Below, one piece after another: positions 28,381 to 39,789 of a stretch of DNA of 64,000 nt. A model generated the notes under the pieces. That model saw nothing but the letters and a program-made list of their open reading frames with translations, was not told the origin of the DNA and ran no database searches. Position 1 is the stretch's first letter. Every line of letters starts with the position of its first letter. A program made the translations under genes and the position numbers. The stretch lies in NCBI GenBank assembly GCA_029224185.1, contig CM055191.1, positions 5,983,536-6,047,535 of the forward strand, written 5' to 3'. The stretch is from Karalla daura (lineage: Eukaryota > Chordata > Actinopteri > Chaetodontiformes > Leiognathidae).

Positions 28381-28400
28381 ACTCTAGTGGTCATTTAACC

Positions 28401-28406
28401 TTTATT
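28401..28406 (-). terminator. Candidate distal poly(A) signal of LIN28A
   Basis: TTTATT on the plus strand, AATAAA in the transcript. It would give a 3' UTR of about 2.98 kb. A proximal alternative is near 30040. Confidence 0.4.
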
Positions 28407-29081
28407 TTAATAGCTGCTGTCACTGTTCAGTTAATCTCAGAGGTTGATAACAAAACTCATCTGGTTGTATCCCTTTTTAAAATCAACAGAAAACTAGTCA
28501 GAGGATATGTTGGGACTACAGTCACATGTCGGAATTGTAAAATCTATCTAATCAAAGCACTTAACTGTAACAATCTTTTCATCCTGTCACAACCTGAGCG
28601 GAACTGTCAGTGTTTTTGCTTAGAAAACAGAACTCAGAAAACCTACATGAATGCCACAAAATGGCAGAACGTGAAACAATATTTGAGTATTTAGTCATCA
28701 ATGACACATTCTTTTTGTCATAAGCACTGATAGTCTGAAACACCAAGCATCGGCCATGTGTTGAGATGAGACAGCCCCAGATTATATACTACTAGCCCCA
28801 GTCCCTTTAACAATATTCTACTACATCCCCATCTACAACGATTATAGAGGAAAAAATACAATAATAGTGGAACATTTTCTTCACATCATATCATGGCAAC
28901 TTATGTCAAAAATGAGAAAATAGATCATCACTCAAGATTGTTTTCTGGCCACAATCTGAGTCTTTTTCTTTAGGACGAGAGAAACATTTCTTCCTGGCCC
29001 ACACTTCATATCATGCAGAGTTCAGTCTTTGCTTTGTCTTGAATTACCACTCCTTGACCCCTTGCAATCAATCTGATCAAT

Positions 29082-29089
29082 TCCCTGAG
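29082..29089 (-). promoter_or_regulatory. miR-125 / lin-4 8-mer target site in the LIN28A 3' UTR
   Basis: The transcript strand reads CTCAGGGA, the exact complement of nucleotides 1-8 of miR-125 (UCCCUGAG). Regulation of lin-28 genes by lin-4/miR-125 is established in animals. Confidence 0.65.
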
Positions 29090-30567
29090 TTTTCAGATTG
29101 GCAATTCCTGAGATGAGCCTTGGAGTGAAGGTATTTCATTTTTCAACCAGCAATTGACTGAATATGGTGAATGATCATAAAAAAACAAAACAAAACAAAA
29201 TATAATAAAGAATATGGAACATATATTCAAAAGAGATTAAACTGAATATAAAAAGTAATGCATCTTACACATGATTAGTGCAGAGTAACATTGCATTGGT
29301 TTTGGCATAGATAGGAATAAGAATGGGACTTTCTTCAGAAAGCCTTGCTGTGTACAAAAAACAAAAGACTAAAAAGAAAATCATACAAGGCAAAGAAAAT
29401 AAAAACAAACTCACAGTTTACGTCAGTTCTCATACAATGTACCTGTACGGCCTGTTCTGTTAATTGTTACTCTTGTGTTGCAATATATTACATTTCATTG
29501 TATCCATACTGCATTGAATTATTGTAAAGGACACTGATTTATCAAGCACATATGCACAAAATAAGAAAAGTACCTTGGTGTTAAAGGCGTGTTAACCAAA
29601 TATACTCTCAAGTAATACGGAGCTCTGAATGACATTTGGAAGTTGTGTTTTTTTTTCTTTTTTTCAAAGTCTACCATTTTTTGCTGAGAGGCTTCAGCAG
29701 GAGCAGAAGGAGGAAGCGGCAGCACTCATGGATGAAAATAAATAAGTAGAATGACTTTTCTCTTTTAAAAAAAGGCTATAGTATAACTTTACATATATAT
29801 TAATTGGGTGTAAAAGACTTGTCAGCGTCTCCTGTAAAACGGGAGTAAAATGCTGAGTAGCTAGCTAGTTCTACATGCTCCTCCGTGCAGGCTTGGTGTT
29901 CCTGAACTATAACCCTACTAAGGGTCATAGGGAGGTAATGTCTTAAATAACTACCTAGAAATGGATCACACTGAATATAAACAAAAACACCAGCCTTCCC
30001 ACTGCTACCAACATGGCTGATTCTGCCTCTTTTTTTTTATTTATTCAAGTAACAAGAGGAGTAGGGCTAACTGGACCTCTCAGTGACTCGGCCCAGGTCA
30101 AGTATCTGGTTCGAAGACATGACGTCGACGCAGTGGGTTTTGTTTTCAGATTGGCTGGAACTCTGTTGAGTTGAGGTATTTGTAAAGCAGCCGTATTTCA
30201 AACAGCAGCCAATAAAGTGAGAATATCCTGTCTGTGAAAGATTGAAAGACATTTGCTGCCGTCTTTGGTTGAGGTTACTACTATAATCCAGTCTGTTTTT
30301 CTGCATTTGGAGAAGAGATCAAGGTGTCATATATGATACATCACAACCCCAAAGAAAAACAGACCGCATCTAACCTCATTCATCGGTCGGGTGAGAGGTT
30401 CCAGAGATTTAAAGCTCTGTGCTCAATGCTGTGTAAATAGTGTAGTGCAAAAAAGGATTTGATTCAATCCCAAATCACCATCTCCATAGCTGTATTCTTC
30501 TGAGGATATTTGGATTCCTGTCAGCAGGTAGACTAATGGTTTAAGTATCGGATCAAACATGCACAAA

Positions 30568-30575
30568 TGAGGTAG
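30568..30575 (-). promoter_or_regulatory. let-7 8-mer target site, distal, in the LIN28A 3' UTR
   Basis: The transcript strand reads CTACCTCA, the complement of let-7 nucleotides 1-8 (UGAGGUAG). It lies about 790 nt after the stop codon. Confidence 0.65.
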
Positions 30576-31240
30576 AGTGTGCACTGGTAGACAGCCAGCA
30601 GCAGAGCGCTGGGAGAAAACAATGAAATGACTAAAAAAAAAAAAAAAAACTCTGACCAAAAGCTGCAAGCCCACTTCTGGTCTGACATTCATTTGGCCCC
30701 AGAATTACTGGATGGTCAATTGCATCACTGGCAGATGCCAATTCATTGCTGATAGCTATACCCTAAAGCCCCATCCCGTGTGTTTTTCACAAACCCTCCC
30801 ACTCCCCATGCCGTATGCAAACTAACATTCATCACAGAGGTACCAACTGTCACGTCTCTGCCTTGTCGGATAGTGAGGTGTAACAGTCAGGAAGCAGAAT
30901 AAAATGGTAAGGCAGCCAAAGTGTAGCTCTATACTAAAACACACTGAGTACAACGCAGAAACAGAAGAGGTAATAATGCCCACAGCGGGGCGTGGCCCGA
31001 AATGGAAACTGATTCTAAAAAATAAAACTCAAGATCATTCCTTAAATGGCGTCGCTCACTACAATCTCAAAAACCCAAAAACAGCAGTGATTCAAATATT
31101 CAGAAAGCGTCCTGAGTGCAATAATACAGCAGTATTCCTGAGTGTTACACCAAATGGAAAAACAAACAGACAAAAGAAAAAAAAATCAGCAATATTCTTC
31201 ATAAACTATTATGGTTTTTTTTTGTGTTTTTTTTTTAACC

Positions 31241-31249
31241 TGAGGTAGT
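31241..31249 (-). promoter_or_regulatory. let-7 target site, proximal, in the LIN28A 3' UTR
   Basis: The transcript strand reads ACTACCTCA, pairing with let-7 nucleotides 1-9. It lies about 116 nt after the stop codon. Confidence 0.7.
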
Positions 31250-31364
31250 TCCAAAAGCAGCTTCGACAGGTGGAAGGGGATCACGGGTCCCGTCTCTCCA
31301 TCAAAGCAGTTTGATTGGCTTCTTTGCTTCCCCCGGCGGTGGTGTTCCCCGAACTTTGTCGGGT

Positions 31365-34300
31365 TTACTCAGAGGTCTCCGGTGGCGGCGCAGGGAGGCT
31401 GTGCTCCTCCTCGTCTCCTTTCGAGGGAGACGGCTTTTCCTGAGAGCCCGGCGAGGACTGTTGTGCTTTGATTGGGCAGTTGGCAACCATGTGGTCGATG
31501 CTCTGGCAGAAATGGCACTTCTTGGGCTGAGGCGGCAACTTGCACTCTTTGGCGTGGTGGTCCAGGCCTCCGCAGTTGTAGCACCTGTGAGGACACAGGG
31601 AGCGCTTTTAGCCTGATGTAATCTGCTATCTGCTTCATTTACCCACATTACTTCTTGGCCACTTTTGGGCAGTAGAGAGGATTAGAAGGGAAACTGTTAG
31701 TAATTTACACTTCCAGAAGAGCATTACTCAATTCCAGACAGCGAGAGCGAAACAAAACGCCAATATAATGAGCAGAAAGTGTTCTTTACAACGATGCAAT
31801 CCACTGTACATAAAAATGTCAACTATGGAAATAGCAACATATTAACCTATGCGTTAGGTACAGTGCCTCATACTCATTTGCTTTCTTTAAATTGTAAACC
31901 TGTATCATATATTACATTTTATTGCTCTGTAAAGCCCTTCGTTTTGCCTGGTATGTCCTGAAGGGTGCATATAAAGCTTGCTTATAGACATTTGTGGAAA
32001 AAAAGTGGAGGAAAAAGGAAATGATATAAAACGCAACCTTTGTACTTTTCAATGTCCAATTGAGTCACAATAACATTCTTATCTTCACTTTTCCACTCCT
32101 GTAGAACTTTACAAGCAACAGTTTGAATAAAAAACTTAAGTGTTGCTGAAGAAAAACCTGTAAAATCATATTTGCAGCAATTTTAAAGTGATCAGCGAAC
32201 CTTTGTTCCTCATCTTGGTGAATGTTTTCAGCTTTTAGTTCCATTTTCAAGAGAAGGCAACTATTAAATGCTACTCCGAGTAGCCACTAGATGGCAACGT
32301 AGGAGCTGGAAAAGAGATGAGTTGACAGTTATAGAAAGGGCATTCCAGGTCACATGGCATTGCTCCTTGTAGGAGCAAAAACATGCCATGACTCCTAGAT
32401 GGTCAAACACTACCTCTATTTTTGAGTTACCATGAGGTTAACAGTCTAAACACACTTCCAACTTTCTAGAAGCAGCAGAGCTCCCGGCGTTTTCACGGAC
32501 CTGCTGCGAGTACCATGGGTAATCTGATCACTTGTCCTACAACAGCTTGTCCTATTTGTCACTGCCAAAAACACCCAGTGGCACTCTATTGTATCAAAGA
32601 GGAACATCCCATTCACCGGCATTGAACTTTTGAAACAAACACCATGAGGGGGTCAGCGGGAGCCATCGGGGGTGCTGTCAACCACCTCTGTTTGAACATC
32701 GGCCATAAGAAAGGCCACGCGTGCAGAGGCGGCAAGACAGATGGGTGGTGGGCGTGGGGTGGCCCGGCCTGTGCCACTGCGGACCCCCTGCCACCATTGT
32801 AGCGGCAGATGAGGTTTGAACAGGGCGGCTGCCGAGGGGTCAGGGCGGCTTTGTGGCGCTGGCCGTTGGGGTGGTGTCAAGGTCTATGCCGTCACATCAC
32901 AGCAGCTCCCTCCATCAGCATCCATCAGAAGGCAAGTGGAGGGAAGGGGAAGTGGTCCCTTTGTCTAAAAAAGCTGCAGTAATGACCTCTGAACCCTGCC
33001 CCCTCCCCTCTGCAGTCCTCTAACCCCTTATCCCACCCCCAGCCTGCCAGCCCTCTTGCATTTACTCATACACTGTTGCCACGGCAACGGTGACCTTTCA
33101 CCCCTTTGCCCGGGCTCTTACATCTGTTATCAATTAAATGGACAGGAGCCTTTTCCCTCATATACGTATAATACACACTCACTACGGTGGTCTGTAGAAG
33201 GTGGAAAAACAGCTGTTACATTCCGGTGGCACAGAACTAGAGAGTCCAGAACTAAAACATGGAAGGAAGCTTCAGCCCCAAGGACATCTTAGCCGCTGAC
33301 CATAAATACGACCGATATGAATTAACAAAACGGCATCCAGCGTTGCATAATAAAACGCGCCAGAGGGGAGCGATACCTTATCAATGGATCAGTGTGGCCG
33401 AGGGAGAGTTATTGAACCAGAGTAGGCCTCCCAGGACTCTTTGAGGCGGTAATGATCTCTGTTCTCACACTGACTACTCTCTGGTTCTAATCACAACTGA
33501 CAGGCGGGTGAAGTTGATACACCTCTAACCCCGCTCTACACCGCTATTCAAAGAATTACACCAACCCCCTCCCAAAACTGAGGAGAAAAATATATGAAGC
33601 TTCCCCATTGGTTCCTTCCTCTTGGAATCGAGGTGGATACTTCATAGAGATCATTGATACAGATATAATTGCAGATCTGTTTGGTCTTTTTTGTTTTTCT
33701 GTTGGGTGGAGGGCTTTTGGAAAAAAATTGTTTCTGGAGATACAAATCACATCAGTAGCTGAGGTTTAGGAAGAGAGCGATGGAGTCGGTGGGTGTGAAT
33801 TCACCAGGGGCCAGCAGATTTAAACAGTTATTGATCCAGGTCACACGTCAAGCCTGCTGGTGTGACCCTTGCTAGGGCTGAAGGTGGGGGTTGGTGGTGC
33901 TGGAGGAAGAGGGGAAAGACTACAACACCATTGTATATCTGATGCAAACTGGACAAAACAATGGCTGCCAAGAAATAAAGCCTCCATCAGTCCCTAGTGT
34001 AAAAGTGCCTGAACCGTCACTGTCCAACGAAAGCCTTGCATCTCCTCAAAGATGTATAGAAAAAAAACAACTTCTAGAGCTTAAGTAAATTTTTGTGTAT
34101 TGTCCAAAAAAGGAAAAAAATACACCTGTTTTTTCTGACGTTTTTGAGTGGGAACCTTTAGAACCCACTTTTCCCTTCCACCCTGACTTACTTATCTCCC
34201 TTTGAACGCCACTTCTGGACCTTCTTCCCTTTGGGTCTCCTTTCGCTGCCCACGCAGTGGATGCCACCCGGCCCGGTGACTCGCTGCGACTCCAGCCCCT

Positions 34301-37300
34301 TGGACGACTTCTTGAAGGTGAATTCGACCGCCTCGCCCTCCTTCAGGCTACGGAAGCCCTCCATGTGCAACTTGCTCTGTGAGGCGACACGGGGAGACAG
34401 GATTCAGCATCAAAATTATAGTTTGGTGCACCAGGGGGGAAACTCCTGGCTTAAGCCTTAATAGGTGCGTCAGGAAGAGTCAAACCACAAAAGGATGAGT
34501 GGGAGTGTTTCGATCTGTTCCCCCTCTCAGGGCTAGAGCAGATCATTGTAGGGTAATTTTACTGCCCATGCTGATTTTTAGGACTTTTGGAAGAGCTGGT
34601 GACCAAATCATGTCCACACAAGAGCTGCTGAATACTTTGACCCTCAAGGAACGCCCCCACCCCTCCTGCAGTGTGTGATAAAATCAGAGCTGGATAAAAC
34701 TTATGAGGTAGTTAATGGCAATCATTGCATCTTACCTGCGAAACAAATAAGCTCTACACAGCTCCCCCATCTGCTCTCACACCCATCATGTTAAGCTCAG
34801 CATAAAAACCTCTGATTGCCCTGAAGCTGCTTTGTCTTTCTTTTTCTTTTTTTTCCTTTTTTCCTGTGTTTGAGTGGTAAATCTGATGACGATAACCTTC
34901 AACCCATCCCCCCCCTCCGGAGGAACAGCATTCCACACTGCTGCCCCCACCCCATCCCTCTTCCCACCCACATCACAAAGCTCCACACGCTGACCACCAC
35001 CACTAACCCTAAACTGCAGGATGCAGGGGTTGGTGCTACGGTTGGGGGTGGGGTGAGAAGGCAGCGTGGCTTCTCTGGGAGGTTGGGGGGGTCAGGGTGA
35101 CATTCCTTAGATAGTTGTTTGGCAGAAAGACGCGGAAGATAAAAGTTAAAGGAAAGCATACGTGATTGATATCTTCCTTTGATATCAGTGTTTGAAAATG
35201 TGACATCTATTTTGTGAGAGAAACATGTTAAGCCTTGTTGGATCAACGGCACCATTTGAGGGGTGTGTTGCATTAGTTAATCAACAATGGAGAAGCAATG
35301 GACCTGGAGGTTCCATGTGCTGAACTAACACCAATCTCTTCAGCTGCAAACGCTCAATCGGGCTGAACAGGAGCAAACTTGGACGAGGGCCTTCGTGATA
35401 AAGGCGTCTCGCCACAAACATTTCCGATTCCAGAAGAAAGAGATGAAGGAACGGATGATGTGGCGCGGTCTGAAGTCTAAAACCCGGTGGTTGACTAACA
35501 CAACATGGGAAACCCCTTTTCTAAAATTCCCTGTGAGATTAACTTGTCACAACTGCCGCAGCTTGTTGACATAAGAAGAAAGAGCCATGATGTAGCAGGT
35601 TTGTTTTTAGACATTAATCCTGTTTTCTTTGTTTCTCTTATGGAATTAAGTCGCATCCATGTGCCAATTATGATCAACAGTGTGAGCTCTGCCTTTGCCA
35701 AGACTCCCCCAACAACCAAAGTGAGCTTATCAAAGCTGTTAAATCTGGAGCTCCTAAAACTAAATTCAACAGGGGAATCTTTCAAGATACAAGTCAAATA
35801 CTGTGAAGGTAAAGCTTCAGATTTCTGTACTTCTTTCCGACAGAGGCGACAATTAACCAATAAATAAACTGAATGAAAATAATCCATTTCAATAAAAAAT
35901 TGGTTGATTCAATTGATGGAAATTTTGTTTTGAGAAAGATTGTGATTTTAAGATGTACAAACAAAAAGTATAGAAAATCAAGCTTCTTGAATTTTCTCAT
36001 TTCTTTAGTCCTCTAGGCAACAGTTATCAAGACTTCACTTTGTCCATTACAAAAGAATTTCCTTAAACTCTTTCCAACATTTAGTTGACCAAACAACTAA
36101 TCGATTAATCAAAAAACCATTGATGAAATGATCGACAAACAAACGTTCAGGTGGAATCATGACAAAACACATTTTGGTGAGTTTCACGCTACAAAACGTC
36201 TTCCTTGGTGGCATATGGATAAATAAAAGCACCAGCCTTTTTTCTTTTCCTACTTTCACTCAGCGAGGACACATGCCCGGTGAGGCCTGACGTTTGAATG
36301 ACAACATGAAAATCCACAAAGCCCCAATCCCATCAGGCCACTCTGCCCTGGTGACCGTTAACCCACTTCCTCTCCCATGTGTGACCTTCCCAACCCCCAT
36401 AACGGACCCTCAGCGGCCGCATGTCCTACATCACTCCACATGTATTTCCTCACACACAGGTACAAGATAGAGTGAGTGTGTGTGTGTGTGGTGTGATGGG
36501 GGGGGGGGGGGTTAACTCTAAGGAGCTGATGTTGGGGCGTTATTAGTCAGACCTACTGTAACCTGTCCAGAATGTGTCTGGAAGCCAAGTGAGGCAGAGA
36601 AAGACATCAGAGCAGCGAGGGACAAAAGCGAGACTGCTGCTGAGACAAAGAGGGGCTCGGTCACGGCCGAGGGGTCCTTCATTCGGATGCATGGCTCTAT
36701 TGTCCACCTGCACAAAGGCCAGAGGACCCTGGGAGTTAATTTTCCTTGACACGCGGCCACTAATTTTAGGGCTGAGGCCTTTTACGTTGCTATAACCCCT
36801 TTACATCCATCACTGACACGCGTGCGTCTACCTTTTCTTGTGGCCGAGTGGGAAGTAAGTCATTGGTTACAGATGTCTTCAGCACACGAGTTTGAGCCTG
36901 TGCCCCATGTCTTTCTCAGTCACAGCATCTGGAGACGCTATCAGTCAATTTTCACAATATAAAGTTAAACTTTCAGATGCTGTCTTATTTATAATCAATA
37001 AAAAGTAACACCTTCTATAAAATAAGGCACTTTTATTGTGCGTTGTCCCAATCACAAATGAGTGTAAAATGTGGCTGTTTAGTGACTTGCTGAGAGGTAA
37101 ATGCTTTTTTGAGATGGAGCCCATGTGTAGGCAGGGAAGCTGACACAGATAATCCCTGAGAAATGTTTCGTCTCATTCAAATCTAGCGCTGCACTCAACT
37201 GTGAGTTTCCACCAGTTCCGGTTGAGTTCAGGTTTTGGTTTGCTATATGATTAATCAAGTATCAACTTCCTGTTGTAGAGTCAAACAATATTTCAGTTAC

Positions 37301-37574
37301 AACGGCTGCACAGATCAATGGATGCTCTCTAAATGCATCATCACAGACAGAAAGTGCAGATACCAGGAAGAGCTACTTGAGTGCGAAAACTGATTTCATC
37401 ATTGAGTGAAAAAAAAGACTAAAATGGCCCCATTAACAAACGTCACACAGGCAAATCAATTATAGATTAAAAGCAAATCACTGAAAGTGGAATTGCATGA
37501 GGTTTTAAGACAAGTAAGTTTGTATGAGGTAAATCCAGAAAGCCTTTTTCCCTATAAAGCCAGTAAAACAGTGC

Positions 37575-37608
<34 letters not shown>

Positions 37609-39638
37609 AAGGGGGGGTTGAGCAGACAGCAAAGAGCCTTTAATCACTTTATGACAGGAACCTTGAGGTGAATGGGCAGCTAGTGGGGACTCCTCTCATT
37701 CACATGCTAAGCCTTTATCTTATCAGGCAGCAATGGAGGCACTCACTCACATGAGGAGTAGGAGGGAAACGCACCCCCGCCCCTTACCTCCCACCCCACC
37801 AGTTTGTATATGAAAAGGTGAATAAAGGTTTCTGTTAAACCTGGATGAACTGAGGAGGGGAAAGGGGGTTTGTCTGAGGAGGAGAACAATAAAAGCAAAG
37901 AATGACATGAGTGCTTGAAGTTGTAGTTAAGCAACATGTATGGCCTCGCACTATTCTTTTGGACTGAAATACCTCAAATACCCCATTAATGAGGACCTCC
38001 AAGCTTTAACTTTTCAAAGATCAATCATTATTCTTTCAGTAGTTTGCTACTCCACTGCAGCCAATCCACAGCTCTTAAAATACTTTTATCAACAAACTTA
38101 TTGGAAATTGAAAAAAAGAGGCTCAATGGTTTCCTTCTTGGGGAAAGGGGACTGTTTTCATACAGCTCCACACAGCACTCAAGCATGAGCCACATTCATT
38201 GTGATGCAAACCTATTAAAAGCTGCAATGGCTCCACACACACACACACACCCACACACAAACACTTTTATTCACCAGCAGCGTGTGTATGTGTGTGTAAA
38301 ACACCACGAGGGAGGCTGCAACACGTGTTCCCCTGTGGGAGAAAACAATCCCACTAAAACATCGCAACTCGCTACCGGAGGCTAGTTCGCCCTTTCCACT
38401 GCATCCCATATTTCCAACAAATCCTATCTTTGGATTGTCTTCTCCCTTGAGATGATTAATTGTAACTTCTTAGTTTTGGAGGAAGAAAATAAAACTGCGG
38501 GAGGTCCAGTCGTAGAGCATTGGAAACAGGTGAGATGATTGTGGCGCTGATAGAGATAAATGTGCACGTTTTCGCGGTGATGATCGGGTCCTACCTGATG
38601 GACGAAGACGTCGACCGGTTCGTCCAGGGGAACTCCCTCCCGGGTGGTCATGGACAGGAACCCAAAGCCCATGCGGACATTGAACCATTTACACACACCG
38701 AGCCCGTGGAAACACTGGGAGTCCTCCTCGGTGCTGGGTCCCTCATCCTCCTCGGTCTTACACACTCCTGCAGATTTCAAAACGAAAAGTGTCAAAACTG
38801 TAATAAATGTGAGGTTATGCCAAAAGTACGCACGCAGAAAAAGGAGAGAGGGTTTAAAAAACTTTTCAACCCCCCCCTTTCTCTTCCGTGCTGCTCAATC
38901 AATATGGATCGATGAGTGTAACAACAAGACGAGGCTGCTGGTTTTCTGCCATCCCGAATGAAAAAAAAAAAACACGAAACGAGCGCGATTTAGTTCAATA
39001 AAAAAGACGAGATCCAGGAGAGTGCATATGTGTCAGAAGTTGGGAAAAGATGCGCTGATGATGCACATCACGTGTGTTTCTGTGTGTGCGTGTGTGAGAA
39101 CAATGAGTGGAAATGAGACAGTTCAATTAACACTAACTTTGAGTAAAAAGTGCACATTTGGAATTTTGTACTCAACCTGGGAATTCCTGGTTCGAAACGG
39201 AGCCCATATCTTCAGCTGTGCTCTCTTGAGTAAAAAAAAACAAACTAAAACACCAGAGCTGCAGTAGCGCCGCGTTCAGCCCCCTTCAAAGCGGTGCGCA
39301 TCCGCACACAGTCCCACTTTCACGCAAACTGAGCTGCGCAGAAACGCGCAAACTGCGCAGCCCGAAAAGAAAGAGAGAGAGGGGGGAAAGAGAGAGGGGA
39401 GGTAAACAAAAGGGGGCTGGCAACCTATTCCCCCTAAACAATAAGAGGGGGTGAGGAAAGGAGGAGGACGAGGAGGAGGAGGGGGGAGGGGTGGTGGGTT
39501 GAGGGGGTCACTACTAGTAAGATTTTTCCACCCTAAAACACACACGCCCCAAGAGTAAAAAACAAAAACAAACAACGTAACATCCCCATTTCGAGTCAAA
39601 ATCACCGAAACCAGTGTTCCCAGTTTACCTTCTGCCAT
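31365..39638 (-). CDS. lin28a: LIN28A, cold-shock/zinc-knuckle RNA-binding protein
   Basis: RNA-binding pluripotency and timing factor that blocks let-7 precursor processing. Exons in transcript order are 39638-39629, 38767-38595, 34376-34192 and 31584-31365, giving 195 aa (human 209). The cold-shock domain spans about residues 26-99 (CKWFNVRMGFGFLSM, DVFVHQ, then SKLHMEGFRSLKEGEAVEFT). A basic linker (SERRPKGKK) leads to two CCHC zinc knuckles at about 124-137 (CYNCGGLDHHAKEC) and 146-159 (CHFCQSIDHMVANC). The first coding exon carries only ten coding bases (MAE plus one base), the same start as LIN28B, but the HMEGFRSL sequence and the short tail (ending PPPETSE) indicate LIN28A. Teleosts can carry two LIN28A copies; which one this is cannot be told here. 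Confidence 0.96.
31585..34191 (-). other. LIN28A intron 3
   Basis: Mostly AT-rich. A GC-rich block lies at 32650-33060, containing an open minus frame at 32653-32880 that has no recognisable domain. I see no additional exon. Confidence 0.5.
36498..36511 (+). repeat. (G)14 homopolymer after a short (GT)n
   Basis: A direct run of G in LIN28A intron 2, preceded by about ten GT units. Confidence 0.9.
36840..36900 (+). repeat. Second tRNA-Ser-like SINE head
   Basis: GTGGCCGAGTGG (36840-36851) is a perfect serine-tRNA A-box region. GAGTTTGAGCCTG (36888-36900) resembles the B box, and the A-to-B spacing is close to that of a tRNA. There is no acceptor stem, so this is a retroposon relic. Confidence 0.45.
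37575..37602 (+). repeat. (CA)n microsatellite
   Basis: About 13 perfect CA units in LIN28A intron 2. Confidence 0.95.
38197..38210 (+). promoter_or_regulatory. Sox-Oct composite motif in LIN28A intron 2
   Basis: CATTGTGATGCAAA consists of a Sox half-site (CATTGT) directly followed by an octamer half-site (ATGCAAA) with the one-base spacing of pluripotency enhancers. It lies about 385 bp into the intron after exon 2. LIN28A is a known target of POU5F1/SOX2; use of this site is inferred. Confidence 0.5.
39362..39510 (+). repeat. Polypurine, G-run-rich tract in LIN28A intron 1
   Basis: Almost only A and G, with several runs of four to six G (GGGGGG, GGGGAGG, GAGGGGGG, TGAGGGGG). It lies 130-280 bp inside the LIN28A start and has G-quadruplex or triplex potential on the template strand. 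Confidence 0.6.
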
Positions 39639-39724
39639 GTCCTCCCAGCTGCTGCTGCTGCTGCTGCTCTGTCCGTCTGTTGGTGCCTCTCTGCTGCAGT
39701 GGTCAACACAAATGACCATTTCTC

Positions 39725-39727
<3 letters not shown>

Positions 39728-39786
<59 letters not shown>
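39728..39786 (+). repeat. (CA)29 microsatellite just upstream of the LIN28A start
   Basis: 59 bp of perfect CA, about 90 bp before the LIN28A ATG, so it is in its 5' UTR or core promoter. Confidence 0.95.

Positions 39787-39789
<3 letters not shown>

Larger units (their letters stand above)
28381..31364 (-). other. lin28a: LIN28A 3' UTR (about 3 kb)
   Basis: Sequence after the LIN28A stop on the minus strand. No splice or coding signal is seen in it. A length near 3 kb agrees with the long 3' UTR of mammalian LIN28A. It contains two let-7 8-mer sites and one miR-125/lin-4 8-mer site, and the first distal AATAAA is at 28406-28401. The 125-codon plus-strand ORF at 28317-28694 is regarded as chance. 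Confidence 0.6.
34377..38594 (-). other. LIN28A intron 2
   Basis: Holds a Sox-Oct-like motif (38197-38210), a tRNA-like SINE fragment (36840-36900), a run of 14 G at 36498-36511, and a (CA)n at 37575-37602. No exon is seen. Confidence 0.5.

Noticed and set aside
28317..28694. 125-codon plus-strand ORF
   Set aside because: AT-rich, no domain, no splice or promoter context; overlaps the distal end of the LIN28A 3' UTR.
32653..32880. Possible alternative LIN28A exon (75 codons)
   Set aside because: No homology to LIN28 proteins and no well-placed acceptor and donor pair in the right phase.
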